64,000 nucleotides of DNA from Tridacna crocea (GCA_943736015.1 OX031060.1:25683231-25747230), one strand, 5' to 3'; counted from the first letter of the stretch, positions 11,421 to 22,572 are shown. Made by a program: numbers and translations. Notes: generated by a model from the letters alone, not told the origin.

Positions 11421-11750
11421 ACAATTTTATTTATGCAGGATCATACATTGGTGTACTGATAATTTTTTCAATGCTCCTGGAGAATGCATCTTTTGAAAAC
11501 ATTCCAAGCCAAACAGTGCACTTGCATGTGAAATGCCTTTTGGGAATATTTCTTCCTTCAAACATTTGCTTTTCGCATGCTTTACAATTTTATTTATGCA
11601 AGGTCATACATTTGTGTACTGATAATTTTTTTAATACTGTTGCAGTATGCATCTTTTAAAAACATTCAAAGCAAAACAGTGCACTTGCATGTGAAATGCC
11701 TTTTGGGAATATTTTTTCCTTCAAACATTTGATTTTTGCATGCTTTACTA
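11421..11750. repeat. Two-copy tandem duplication, period 163
   Basis: 11421-11583 is repeated at 11584-11746 with a few differences (ACAATTTTATTTATGCA; GTGCACTTGCATGTGAAATG). It sits in SHPRH intron 13. Confidence 0.88.
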
Positions 11751-11933
11751 TAGTTAAGTTTTGATACCAATAACAAATAAACTGTTTGAAAATCCGTCAA
11801 ATATTATCTAAAATATCAAAGGCAATAAAAATCAAAGCTAAACCTTATCTGAACTAATTCTGAAATGGTGTTTTAAGTTTAATATGAATCTAGAATAAAA
11901 TGGATTAAAAAAAGGATCTAGAACCTGATTTAC

Positions 11934-11990
11934 TGTATGTCTATCCAGGCTGCTAAGTCTTGTACTGCTGTCTGTCCATTTACCCAATCT
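11934..11990 (-). CDS. SHPRH: SHPRH coding exon 13
   Basis: Nineteen codons, RLGKWTDSSTRLSSLDRHT, corresponding to the ..W..KLSSLDRRT segment of the family. Acceptor TTTGCAG, donor GTAAAT. Confidence 0.88.
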
Positions 11991-12004
11991 CTGCAAAATA
12001 GTGA

Positions 12005-12240
12005 ATATTGGTTACCACCATTTTCTCCTTTTCCCACCATGTTTTCTTCCCTTTCCAAAACAGTTTCAAATTTTCAGTTTACCATGTTATAATTATGCAT
12101 ATTTTCAGTAATGGTGTATTTTAGGCCAGCGGCCTTTATTTAGAAGAGAAGTATTGTATTGCATTATAAAAAGTCAAATTTATTTTGTTGTTGTCAATTT
12201 GGACAAGTCTAAAATTTTGTCATTTGGTACAGAGTTAATA
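12005..12240 (+). repeat. Partial TTAA palindromic element
   Basis: Starts at the hairpin right arm (GGTTACCACCATTTTCTCC) and ends GGTACAGAGTTAA. An AT-rich stretch (about 12085-12175) interrupts the usual 3' half. Confidence 0.65.
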
Positions 12241-12354
12241 GAAAGTGTGGAATGATCAAGATCAGAAAGTGTAATCTGATCTTAATTCACCCCTTCCATA
12301 ATGACCTTGTATAACAGGATATGGTTTATTAACAGACAAGTCAACCATACATAC

Positions 12355-12462
12355 CTCCATAGACATTCTGACACAGTCCCTGTATTGTCTTCTGTAGAAA
12401 TGTTCCTCTACAGGAGAAAATGTCAGCCAGTTCATTTCTTCTGTCTGTTCTGGTATGTTGAT
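12355..12462 (-). CDS. SHPRH: SHPRH coding exon 12
   Basis: Encodes INIPEQTEEMNWLTFSPVEE then HFYRRQYRDCVRMSMEV, matching the IP.QTEE..WL.FSPVE.HFY.RQ block of SHPRH. Acceptor TTTCAG, donor GTATGT. Confidence 0.93.
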
Positions 12463-13061
12463 CTGAAAGTAAAAAGAAATTACCAATAAACCTATCAACA
12501 CTTAAAGTAAAAACTTCTGGTGCTTTTGACATAAGAAGGAATCAAGATCAACAACCAACATGATGTCTTATCTGCTAAATCTGCTAACCCATAAGATAAA
12601 AATTATGCTTAATTCTGGTAAATGGTTTACAATTATCTCATTACTCACAACAATTGCTTCATTTTGCCTAAGACAGTGTACAAACTTGCAGCAAACAAAT
12701 TCTAAACACCCCATTAGAAGAGAGAAAACTAGCATAAATTAGAATTAAATACTGAAATACATATGAAAGTATCACTTCAAAAGGAGAAATTGCTCAATGC
12801 TCATTATGAGCAACTATGTCATCAACCCTTTTCACAACGTCCCCTCATTTTCACAAGATCTGTATTGTTATCTGCAAATGCTTTCAACACAAAAAAGCCT
12901 AAAACTTTTGATGTTGTGTTCTGAATTTTTGGTGCAAATTAAATGCAGTTCCTTGATTGAGCGGCAAAACCATTTTCCTTTTTCCTGTAATTTTTCCAAA
13001 ATCATTTTTCATCAGGGTTATCATAACTCAGGACCATGTGGTAGAGTTTACAGACACAGAC

Positions 13062-13225
13062 CTGATCTAACACATCTATCTTCATTGTTCTCCACATGAC
13101 TGACGTCAGTAACTCATACATAGGTTCTGTAACTCCGTAACAAAAAGGTTCATAGATAAGTTTGTTCCACCATGGCTGAACCCAATAGGGATCCACTCCA
13201 AGAAACAGCAACAAACCATACATAT
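13062..13225 (-). CDS. SHPRH: SHPRH coding exon 11
   Basis: Encodes DMYGLLLFLGVDPYWVQPWW, followed by a region ending in WRTMKIDVLDQ, as expected after motif III. The donor reads GTCTGT, weaker than its neighbours, but the next exon follows in frame with the expected protein sequence. Confidence 0.91.
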
Positions 13226-13408
13226 CTGTAAATAGATTAATAACACTACTCATTCACTCCTGAAACTAATTAAATATCACACAAAATTCCTTCAAGGACT
13301 TTGGCTGCTTTCTCAAATAAAAATAAACAAAACAATTTTCAATGAGAGAAGTATGAATCCTGTGGCATGGCATAATAAGCAATGCTGATAAGGAGTTTGG
13401 CTGAGGTT

Positions 13409-13634
13409 TTAACTCTTTACCAAACGACAATATTTTAGATGTGTCGAAATTGAAAGCATTTGCAGTAGACAGAATAAAAGTGACTGAAATTTTGAAATTT
13501 ATTTTGTGAAGGGTAAGCATTGTGGGAAAAGCAGAAAATACTGGTTACCAGCATTTTCTCTTTTTCCCACAATGTTTTCTAAAGGCTTCTTTCTCAGGGT
13601 CATCAAAAGTAGGGATTGTGTGGTAACGGGTTAA
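13409..13634 (-). repeat. TTAA palindromic element, full length (left of pair)
   Basis: TTAACTCTTTACC to GGTAACGGGTTAA, 226 bp. Shares its right TTAA with the next copy, which points the other way. Confidence 0.9.
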
Positions 13635-13857
13635 CTCTTTACCTCACAATCCTAAGTTTTAATGACCCAGAAGAAGAATGCCTTATTGAAACATTGTGGG
13701 AAAAGGAGAAAATGCTGGTAACCAACATTTTCTGTTTCCCACATAGTTTTTTTGCCTTTCACAGACAATTCACATTTTTGTGCCACATTCACATTATCAT
13801 TTGCATGTGCTTTCACTATGACCCAATCTACCGTTTTATCATTGGTAAAGAGTCAAA
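13631..13857 (+). repeat. TTAA palindromic element (right of pair)
   Basis: TTAACTCTTTACC at the left, GGTAAAGAGTCAA at the right (end mutated). Lies just beyond the donor of SHPRH exon 10. Confidence 0.87.
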
Positions 13858-13882
13858 TTGGGCAGGATAAGGCTAAACGTAC

Positions 13883-13961
13883 CTTCAACACTTTTCTGGA
13901 TAGGGGTACCAGTAACACACCATCTGTTGACAGCTGTCAGTCTTAGAGCCATTTCTGCTGT
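13883..13961 (-). CDS. SHPRH: SHPRH coding exon 10 (helicase motif III)
   Basis: Encodes TAEMALRLTAVNRWCVTGTP then IQKSVEG, the SNF2 motif III (TGTPIQ). Acceptor TTTAG, donor GTACGT. A palindromic element ends about 26 bases beyond the donor. Confidence 0.92.
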
Positions 13962-14505
13962 CTAAAGATTAAAGACGAAATGAAGGGTTCAAATATTGAC
14001 TCATTAATATCAAAACATTTTCTTTTCATCATTTGCTTCAGAACAATAATTCAACATGACACTTACTGTATGTTAGTTAACTTTCCATTACTGTAACATT
14101 TTTGACATTTTTTTATATCCCATTCAGTTATCATCTTTGGGAAACATTTCGGAAAAGGAAAATTAGTTGTAATACACAACTGTTCCTTTACCAAAGCATT
14201 TCTTATGTACCAGATGTGCATGTACTTACAAACAAAGATGCTCCCCCACCCATTTCGAATTCCTTTCCTTCAAATGTTTTTCTGCACTGTATACCACTAC
14301 TAATTATTTTTCTCCTTAAACATAGACAACAGCTTTCACATAAAACAAATTCAGAGGATAAAATATGCTTATTCAACCTTTACGAAAAAACTGTATTTTT
14401 TTGTAGCCATAAGACAGCTTTCAAAAACATTGCGGGAAGAAAAAGAGCATTATTTATGACAAAAATTTTTTTTATAGATAAATGGTAGGTGAAAAAAACA
14501 CAAAC

Positions 14506-14550
14506 CTTTGTTGTTGTACATTCCACCATCTGGGCCTCATCCAAACAAAT
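14506..14550 (-). CDS. SHPRH: SHPRH coding exon 9 (DEAQ Walker B, 45 bp micro-exon)
   Basis: Fifteen codons, ICLDEAQMVECTTTK. The box is DEAQ rather than DEAH, which is characteristic of SHPRH. Splice sites are TAACAG and GTTTGT. It lacks a Met, so it is easily missed by ORF scanning. Confidence 0.92.
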
Positions 14551-15286
14551 CTGTTAGAAAAATATATAAAAAAAAAACTCATTCAATATTGCAAATAACT
14601 ATTCTTCTCTTGCAGCATACCAATTTTGCCACACATACCAATTTTGCCAAACATGTTATCTCTATACCACATTATGTTATTTTCGGCTTATTCAATTCAA
14701 CACCTTTTGCAAATTCAATGTGGGTCAAATGATTGGCTTTGCCTAAGAAAGGATATAAAGCATTTTTGGGAAAAGAGAATTATGCTGATAACTCACATTT
14801 TCTCCTTTTCCCACTTTGTTTTCAAAGACCTTCCTCCTCTGGGTCGTTAAAAAACAGGATTGCCTGGTAAAAAGGGATACCATATTTTATATGGATTTTT
14901 CTTATTTTACCAGGATGTTTTCAAAGTTTTCTACTGATGTTTTACTCCAAGACCTGGTTGACATGTTCATATTTCAGGAAAAAGTAAAAAAGAACAGAAG
15001 GGTTTACTTTTTTCTCATTAACCCTTTACCACAAGGAGGTGGGGGAGGGGATTACAATGTTTCCAGTAATCAAGTCCCTCAAACTCTATAAATATTATCA
15101 TAATTTTATGCAAATGCTTAAAATTTAGTCAAATCTATCATCAGACACCACTGCTTTGAGAAACCTCTTCTATGATTCTACATCCCTTCACTAATGCACA
15201 AAACAAACTTCATTTAAAGACAACTTGCTGTATGAGACCACCATGCTGTAAGAGACCACTTTTCTTAGTGACCTTAGGTGATCTCT

Positions 15287-15515
15287 TTAACCCTTTATCC
15301 CATAAGGCATTTCTATGGTATCTCTAATTGACACTAAATAACAGTAAGGATGAAGCAGTTTCTTATATGTATATTACACCTTTTGATAGCATTGAAAACA
15401 TTGTGACAAAAGGTGAAATTGCTCGTCACGAGCAATTTCACCTTTTGCCACAATGTTTTCCAAAGGCACCTACAAGCAGTGCGTAGAAGTGAGTATCTAT
15501 GAAGTAAAGGGTTAA
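15287..15515 (-). repeat. Second TTAA palindromic family, copy 1 (229 bp)
   Basis: TTAACCCTTTATCCC to GTAAAGGGTTAA, with hairpin core GCTCGTCACGAGC flanked by AATTTCACCTTTTG. Same ends as the main family but a different interior (GTGTCATATACACATAAGAA-type sequence, reversed). Confidence 0.9.
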
Positions 15516-15658
15516 AATCACAGGAATGCACAGATTGATGCATACACTGCAGTAAAATTAACCAATGGCAAGTAGCTATTGAAAAATGAATGTAACAATA
15601 AAACATACGAAAATGGCTGGGCAGCAATGCTTGGTAAAAAAAGGAAGAAAAAATATAC

Positions 15659-15738
15659 CCTCCACCATTCCACGGCTATCATTGGGCTGGGAATTGCCAT
15701 GAACCTCTTTGGATGTCTCAATCTTCTTCCACTGTCAC
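15659..15738 (-). CDS. SHPRH: SHPRH coding exon 8
   Basis: Encodes SDSGRRLRHPKRFMAIPSP then MIAVEWWR, joining in frame to the DEAQ exon. The order matches SHPRH closely. Donor GTATAT lies immediately beside an AT-rich stretch. Confidence 0.91.
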
Positions 15739-15762
15739 CTACAGTATATCAAATCTTTAAGT

Positions 15763-16205
15763 CAATCATTACCAAATGACAAAATTTTTGGCTTGTCCAA
15801 ATGGAAAGCATTTGAGGATAATAAGATAAACCTAACTGAAAATTTCAAATTTGTTTGGTGAAAAGGGTAGAAAATGTTGGTTACCAGCATTTTCTCCCTT
15901 TCCCACAATGTTTTTTAAAGACTTCTTTCTCAGGCTCGTCAAAAGTAGGGATAGTGTGGTAATGGGTTAAACCTTTAACAAATTACCCATTAATCCTATT
16001 TTCAAAAGATTCTAACAGATACAATTTTTAAAATATCATGGGAAAAGAACATAAAGCTGATAACCATTATTTCTTTCATTTTCCAACAAACGTTTTCCCC
16101 TTGCAATAGCAAATTTGTTCATTTGAGCCACGCTGAATTTGTGAGCTGCAAATACATTTGATTTGGATAAAAGTAAACTTCTGTTCAGGTAAAGGCTTTA
16201 ACCTT
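15763..16205. repeat. Pair of TTAA palindromic elements sharing a TTAA
   Basis: Minus copy 15763-15969 (ends GGTAATGGGTTAA) abuts a diverged copy at 15966-16205. SHPRH intron 7. Confidence 0.78.
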
Positions 16206-16514
16206 TAATCTTGTGCATATTTTACACAAAGGATTTTGAAAACTTCTGTCAATTTCATTTTCAGAATTTGATGTATTTATATGAATCTCTTTTCGAAATA
16301 CATCACATAACATACTGGCTGTGTGACAATACAACAGCCAACGAGTATATTCCAACTTTGTTTGCTAGATGTTAAAAAAAAAATGCTGATAACCAGCATT
16401 TTCCCCATTTTCCACAATGTTTTCTCCCATCGAAAGACAATTTCCATCACTTGAGCCACAATACTTTCCTCTGCAAATGCTTCCACTTTTGATGAGTCTG
16501 CATTTTTTTGCGTG

Positions 16515-16957
16515 GTTGGTTGTATTGGGTTTAACGCCACTTTAACATCTAAGGTCATATCATGGCGGTAGGTGATGCACATGTGTTTCCTGGCTTTCTC
16601 ACACAAGTACTAACACAACTTTCTTTCTAAAGCCACTGACTACTTTTCTCACTTGCTTCAGAGGAGGTGAGAGGCGAAAAAAAAGCCGGAAAGAAAATTC
16701 ACCTCAACAGGGTATTGAACTCACAACCACCAGGTCGTAAGTCTGACACGCTTACCACTGAGCCACCCAGGTGGGCTTTTTGTGTGGTAAATATTCATGG
16801 GTAAAAAGGATGTTTCTTTCAGCCGGAAAGAAAATTCACCTCAACCCGGTATTGAACTCACAACCACCAGGTCGTAAGTCTGACACGCTCACCACTGAGC
16901 CACCCGGGTGGGCTTTTTGTGTGGCAAAGAGTCATGGGTAAAAAGGGTGTTTCTTTC
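16515..16957 (-). repeat. SINE with duplicated tRNA-like head
   Basis: The body has ATTGGGTTTAACGCCAC and ATATCATGGCGGTAGG. The head complement (ACCACTGAGCCACCC) occurs twice because 16684-16820 is directly repeated at 16821-16957 (period 137). Confidence 0.82.
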
Positions 16958-17011
16958 AGTTTTCTGTCTAGCTTTCTATAGAATAACAATAATGGATTCG
17001 AAAGCACTTAC

Positions 17012-17138
17012 TGTTACTGTGGGGTAAATCCACATAGTCTATCTCCTTCCTCAAGGTCTCATATGTAGTTATTACAATATCCTGTCTGGCCAGGGTCTGT
17101 GGTTGTATAAATCCTTGTTTGTTCACTCCAGTGTACAT
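17012..17138 (-). CDS. SHPRH: SHPRH coding exon 7
   Basis: Encodes MYTGVNKQGFIQPQTLARQD followed by IVITTYETLRKEIDYVDLPHSN. The IVITTYE..R segment is the SNF2 motif II-proximal strand. Acceptor AACAG, donor GTAAGT; phase 0 in, 1 out. Confidence 0.91.
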
Positions 17139-17504
17139 CTGTTATTGATAATAAAACAACTGTGTCATGTTCTGAGAACAGGGTTTTAACCCTTTACCAC
17201 ACAATGACGACTTTTAACGTGACTAAACTGAGGAAGAAACCTTTTGAAAACACTATGAGAAAAGGAGAAAATGCTGATTTCAACTTTATTTTAAATGTTT
17301 TTAAAAGTCGTCTGCGGGGAAAAGGGAATGAATGTTGCTATTCAATTACTTTCATAGCAACTTACCAAAATATATGACATGGTTAACACCAGAAAATATT
17401 GGTTACATCCACAGTATGCATTGCTATCTAATAAATCTAAAAATAATTGTATAGGAAAGAAATGCAAGACCTGCCCTTCAGTTAACAAAGTTTCCCATAC
17501 TTAC

Positions 17505-17612
17505 AAAGACATTTATGGATTCATGTGCAACATGTTTTAAAATCTCCTCCACCCACTGGTCAGCTATAGAAGATGGAGAAATAATCAGTGTAGCCCCTGA
17601 TGGTACTGGTTT
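17505..17612 (-). CDS. SHPRH: SHPRH coding exon 6
   Basis: Encodes KPVPSGATLIISPSSIADQW, the block that directly follows the PHD finger in SHPRH (helicase motif Ib region). Acceptor CACAG, donor GTAAGT, 36 codons in phase 0. Confidence 0.92.
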
Positions 17613-17777
17613 CTGTGAAATGAAAAACAGAATATGCGATCACATGATTTGGTGACCCTAAGGTAGACAGCTATTGAAAATATTGTGGAAAAATGCTGGA
17701 ACTCTAGGCTTTAGATTTCCACAAGCTAATTTGATCAGCTCTTACTCTTTACTAAACAACAAATCTTTACACTAGTT

Positions 17778-18135
17778 TAACTCATTACCAAACAACTCAA
17801 ACGCACATGCAGATGACGAAATAAAAGTGACTGAAAATTTGAAACTTGTTTTGTAAAGGGTAGAAAACATTGTGGGAAAACGAGAAAATGCATGTTACCA
17901 GCATTTTCCCCTTTTCCCACAATGTTTTCTAAAGGCTCCTTTCTCAGGGTCGTCAAAAGGTGGCAATGGGTTAATTAACTCATTAACAGATGACAAAATT
18001 TTGACCATGTTCAAATTGAAAGCATTTGCAGATAACAATTTAAATGTGACCAGCACTTCCTCCCTTTCCCACAGTATTTTCAAAAGGCTTCTTCCTCAAG
18101 GGTGTTTAAAGTCATCATTGTGTGGTAAAGGATTA
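17778..18135 (-). repeat. Pair of TTAA palindromic elements
   Basis: 17778-17975 and about 17972-18135 are joined at GGGTTAATTAACTCATTA. The second has lost half of its hairpin. SHPRH intron 5. Confidence 0.78.
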
Positions 18136-18583
18136 AAAGAATTTGCAGAACACAAATTATATGTGCTTCATATGAAAAGATTTGCCTTTTTCAATGGTAG
18201 AAATATTTCTGAAAATGTGTTTGATTGATTTGGCACTTTATTAGAAATTCATACTAGCCAAAAGCAACACATGCTGAACCCAATGCTTGGCTGCAGTTGC
18301 TTGATTTTCAGTGAAAATTCAAGTCAATAAAGAGGCATTACTGTGTCAGAAGTACTTTGATGGTCATTTGTCACTTGTTCTATTGGTTCTCCATTTGATA
18401 GTCAATAACTTATATGAATTTGAAGTAAACATCTTCAGAAATAACAGAGATAGAACAGAATGTAAAAATTTTGCACATCAACAATGATGATAACATTGAT
18501 GAAGAAAATGATGACAACACCAGTGCTTCGACAATATCTAAATATTTTCTTTGAAAACAGCTGAGCTAAAAATGTCAACTTAC

Positions 18584-19023
18584 AGATTCTACATGACAGT
18601 GGGGACACTTAAACTCCCCTCTGTATGGGTCCTTAAGGTCATAGTTGACACATTCTGCATGCTGCAGCAGCCCACACATCACACACTGAACTTTGTGCTT
18701 CCTTTTCTTCCGTCCTCTCAGTCCCTCAAACTCATCACTACCGCATATACACTCAAACTCTCCACTATGACTCCTTGGCTTCTCTGTGAATATATTTTTC
18801 TCTCTCCTTTCAGACGACTTTTCAGTGGTGGTTTTGGCACCATTATCATTTCCCTCAAACATCACATCTAAGTCTATCAGAGAAGCTTGTTGCTCAGCTG
18901 AGATATCCAGAAGACTCTTAGAATACACAATTGTGCTGTCTGAATCTTCAGAATCTGACTCTATCACAACCTTTTTCTTCCTTTTCTTCTTTCCTTTCTT
19001 ACTTGAAGACTCCTCTGGTTCAT
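18584..19023 (-). CDS. SHPRH: SHPRH coding exon 5 (basic tract and PHD finger)
   Basis: Begins DEPEESSSKKGKKKRKKK, a possible nuclear localisation signal, followed by an acidic Ser/Asp run. It then encodes a C4HC3 PHD finger: CIC, CVMC, HAEC and CPHC in the expected spacing. A basic loop GRKKRKHK is inserted between the first two zinc pairs. PHD fingers read histone tails. Donor GTAAGT, phase 0 out. Confidence 0.93.
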
Positions 19024-19109
19024 CTGCAAAATCAAAGTCACCTTTTTACATTTTTCATCTTCTCAAAACTTATTACAATGCACTACCTGCAAATATCTGT
19101 CACTGAACT

Positions 19110-19520
19110 TCAGCTAAACACTTTTGAAAATGTTTTCATAGAAGGAGGCATTGCTAATAAACAGCAATTTTTTCCTCTTCCTACCATGTTGTCTGATTAA
19201 TCATTCATTGATCTGTCTTTGGTCTGTGAAGAACAAAAAAATGCTGGCAACCAGTATTTTCTCCTATTCCTACAATATTCTCAAATGCCTTCTTAAAGTT
19301 GAAATATTCTGTGATTGTTGAGTAAAGAATAAATCAGAGGCCTGTGACTGAAATGTAAGAGAATAATTTGTAAAATATGTATCCTTAACTGTTTACCACA
19401 AAACAAAATTGTTGACAAAATTGCTGGTAACCAGAATTTTCTCCTTGTGTCACAATGTTTTCAAAAGGCTTCTTTTTCAAGGGTATTAAAAGGTTGTATT
19501 ATGTGGTAAAGGGTCAACAC
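19110..19520. repeat. Degenerate TTAA palindromic copies in SHPRH intron 4
   Basis: Fragments around 19130-19200, 19235-19335 and 19390-19520 (centres GCTGGCAACCAG, GCTGGTAACCAG). No coding signal is visible between exons 4 and 5. Confidence 0.65.
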
Positions 19521-19636
19521 CTCACAACACAATACAGAAGTTTTCTTCTTAATTTACAGAAGAAGGCTTCTGAAAATACTCTGAGAAAAGGAGAAGTTCT
19601 GGTACTCAAAGATGAAGTAAGGTTTACTCATATTAC

Positions 19637-19791
19637 CTTCTAATATAGGCAGTATATCTGGCAGACAAACAAACTCTCGTGGATTGTGTAACATACAACC
19701 TAGAACCTCTACTGTCTTTCCAAGACCCATCTCATCCGCCAAGATACCTCCTGTCGGGTCACTGACATCACTGGGTCGTTCTTTGATAAGG
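19637..19791 (-). CDS. SHPRH: SHPRH coding exon 4 (Walker A)
   Basis: Encodes GGILADEMGLGKTVEVLG, helicase motif I, whose lysine binds ATP phosphate. The exon ends ..LPDILPILEG and joins exon 5 in frame. In vertebrate SHPRH a linker-histone (H1/H5-like) domain sits between this motif and the PHD finger; it is not present here (see findings). Confidence 0.93.
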
Positions 19792-19985
19792 CTTGAAATA
19801 AATATGAAATAAGAACAAATTTTCTTACATGCAAAATAAATTACACTGTACTATCATACCTTTTGAATGGACCAACCTATATCTTACTTGTGATACAGCT
19901 TCTGTCATAAACAAAGACTTTAGGAATCCTAAACATTTGTTTTTATGCCTTGAGCCTGGTAACTCAGTCACAAACCTACTAAGTT

Positions 19986-20183
19986 TTAAACCTTTACTCC
20001 ATAGATACTCATTTCTACACATTGCTTGTAGGAGCCTTTAGAAAACATTTTGACAAAAGGTGAACTTTCTCGTCACTATGCTATCAAAAGGTGTCATATA
20101 CACATAAGAAACGACTTCATCCTTGATGTTATTCAGGGTCAATTAGAGATACCACAAAAATGCCATATGGGGTAAAGGGTTAA
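19986..20183 (+). repeat. Second TTAA palindromic family, copy 2 (hairpin arm deleted)
   Basis: TTAAACCTTTACTCCATAG to GGTAAAGGGTTAA. Interior matches 52895-53123 (GTGTCATATACACATAAGAA). One hairpin arm after CTCGTCAC is missing. Confidence 0.85.
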
Positions 20184-20184
20184 A

Positions 20185-20400
20185 CAAGGAGGTCACTGGT
20201 TAAAATCTCAAGCTCTGCCAATTTATTTCCCAGGATTGATAATAGTAATTGTTACAAAGTTCCTTAATACCTCTTGCAATATGGATCGCTGTTTCTAAAA
20301 AATAGTAACTGGGAAAGCAGCCAGTGGCTTCAGAGGAATACTGTGCTGAGTACTGGTACCAGAGAGCCCAGGAAAGCATGAGTAGGTATACTTTTATGTG
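20185..20400 (+). repeat. SINE body
   Basis: Same family as 63757-64000: AAGCTCTGCCAATTT, AGCAGCCAGTGGCTT, GTACTGGTACCAGAGAG. The tRNA-like head is truncated. Confidence 0.65.
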
Positions 20401-20582
20401 CTAGATTAGTTAAACAACATCGAAAACTGTGTTCAAAACCCAATACACAAACACAAGAAACTTTTCGAGCCAAGATATAAACATATAGAACAGCTGTTAG
20501 ACAGAATAGATATACATTTATATGTATATATGCTGTATGTATGCACAATGTAACATTCTATGGACTAAAGTAATTAACTTAC

Positions 20583-20658
20583 ATTCCTGAGTGGTTGTTA
20601 TAATATAAGGTTTTTCTATCCACTGTCTGGAACTTTGTGTAGAGTAAATGAAGTCTCT
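20583..20658 (-). CDS. SHPRH: SHPRH coding exon 3
   Basis: A 76-base exon with no Met, found by reading between exons 2 and 4. It encodes LHLLYTKFQTVDRKTLYYN, matching the family pattern LHPLW..L....G..LYYN that precedes the ATP-binding loop. Acceptor TTTCAG, donor GTAAGT; phase 1 in, 2 out. Confidence 0.87.
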
Positions 20659-20954
20659 CTGAAACATGCAAAATTAGATACAAACTGTAAACTCTTTACC
20701 TCACAACAGAATTTCAAAAGCAATTGAAAGCATTTGAAGAAAAGTCAACACCATAAATTTAAAGAAAAAGGGTAGGAAACACTGTGTGGATAAAAGAGAA
20801 AATGCTGGTCACCAGTATTTTTATCTCTTTTCTCCATATTGTGTTCAAATGCCTTCTTTCTCAGATGTGTTAAAATGTGGAATTGCTTGAAGAGTCAGTA
20901 AATTCATCTTCAACTTTTTATCACACAACAGAATTTTGGACTTGTCCAAATTAA

Positions 20955-21435
20955 TCCTTTACCACATAAACCCAAAATTTAATGACCCTTAAAAATAAGG
21001 CCTTACAAAACATTGTGGGAAAAGGGAAAAATGATAGCAACCAACATTTTCTATATTTCCTGCAATGTTTTCTACCTTTTGACAGAAAAATTTTATGTTT
21101 TGTGTAACATCTTGTTTGCTCTGTAAATGCATTCAATATATATGGACTGGCTAGAAATTTCTCCATCTGGTAAAGACTTTTAGCATTTGCACAGAACAAG
21201 ATCTACTTAACCCATTACCACACAATCCCTACTTTTGACGCCCCTGAGAAAAAAAGCCTTTAGAAAACATTGTGGGAAAAGGAGAAAATGCTGGTAACCA
21301 GCATTTTTTCCTTTTCCCACAATGTTTTCTACCCTTCACAAAACAAATTTCAAATTTCAGTCACTTTTATTTTGTCGTCTGCAAATGCTTTTAATTTGGA
21401 CCAGTCTAAAATATTGCTGTTGGGTAATGGGTTAA
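20955..21435 (+). repeat. Two TTAA palindromic elements
   Basis: A diverged copy at about 20955-21180 and a complete copy at 21207-21435 (TTAACCCATTACC to GGGTAATGGGTTAA) with a near-perfect hairpin centred on GCTGGTAACCAGC. Confidence 0.85.
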
Positions 21436-21774
21436 ATTTTGCTAAAATCAGGAGACTTTCTGTGAAAGAGCAGAAAACACTGTAGGAAAGGCAATGCTGG
21501 TCTCCCACATTATCATCTCTTCCCACAATGTTTTAACTCTTAACTCCAAATAAATAAATTTTGCACTGGTCAAAATTCGAAGTATTTGCAGATGACAAAA
21601 TAAATGTGACTCAAAAAGTGAAATTTGATTTGGTTACCAGCATTCTCTCCTCTTCCTACAATGTTTTCAAAAGCTTTCTTTTTCAGGGCCATTAAAAGTC
21701 AACATTGAGTGGTAAAGGGTTTAAGGCTTTCTTTATCAGGGTCTTTAAAAAGTCTAAAGTATATATTGTAGATA

Positions 21775-21838
21775 ATGTCCCGTACAGACGGACAACGCTA
21801 AAACTATATCTCTCCACCTTTGGTGGGGGGTAATAAGC
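21775..21838. repeat. Terminal fragment of a tandem-repeat element
   Basis: GTACAGACGGACAACGC then a stem CTCCACCTTTGGTGGGG ending in GGGTAATAAG, like the right ends of the 156-bp elements. Confidence 0.6.
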
Positions 21839-21919
21839 AAATCTTGATTACGAAAAAAAGCTCCAACAATATTTTCCAAGTACGACAAAAAGTTAAACAC
21901 TTTCTTTTTCACAGTAATG

Positions 21920-21985
21920 ATGCAGAGCCGTAGTAGCTCAGCTTGTAGCATACAGGACTTGAACAAAAGGGGAGTCTCTACTTCG
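21920..21985 (+). repeat. tRNA-like SINE head
   Basis: AGCCGTAGTAGCTCAGCTTG (box A-like) with ACAGGACTTGA. Box B is degenerate, so it is a SINE fragment and not a tRNA gene. Confidence 0.55.
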
Positions 21986-22047
21986 ATAGCCAGTCCAGTT
22001 GTCTTTGATTAGCATCAGAGAATATGTTTACATGAATGATGACATGC

Positions 22048-22210
22048 CTACCTTGTTTTATGATGGATCTATATTGTTTGATGCTATGCTTACATTGTTC
22101 CATGTTTTGCTTATGTTGTTTGATATTTGACCTTAATCGTTTGATGATGTGCCTTTGTTGTTTGATAATGAATCTATCGTGTTTAATGGACTTGATGTTT
22201 GATAATCTGC
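22048..22210. repeat. Degenerate short tandem repeat
   Basis: Irregular repeats of TGTTTGATnnTnTGCCT type, 21-30 bases each. In reverse it reads as Lys/His-rich IIKxxR repeats; probably not coding. Confidence 0.5.
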
Positions 22211-22297
22211 CTTTTAAAAATACCCCTTCCTTGATATTTAGGTCTCTGTTATGAGATGGTATATACACGGTTCTTGGCATTTATTTCATAACTGTAC

Positions 22298-22498
22298 CTT
22301 TTTCCGCAGTATCTGATTGCCTCTCTTTCTCCACCATCCATGTAATTGCTTCTTGCTGATATGGCCGTAATTTTGGAAGGAGTTTTTCATGCTGGATGCC
22401 TTGAAGTGGTTTTCTCTGCTGTTTTCTGTGCCTTTCTTTGATATGTTTGTACAGCTGATTCATGTCGTGCTTCTTATTAAAGGTGTACCCTTCAAAAC
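22298..22498 (-). CDS. SHPRH: SHPRH coding exon 2 (start of helicase lobe 1)
   Basis: Acceptor CCCAG before 22498. Translates as ..FEGYTFNKKHDMNQLY and then LLPKLRPYQQEAITWMVEKE, the LRPYQ..A..WM entry motif of SNF2 helicases. Donor GTACAG follows 22298. Phase in and out is 1. Confidence 0.92.
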
Positions 22499-22572
22499 CT
22501 GGGAGAAAATATGTAAAAAACAAGTCTTGACTGCATTGTTGCATTACCTGGGAAAGGAAAAATAAAATGCTG

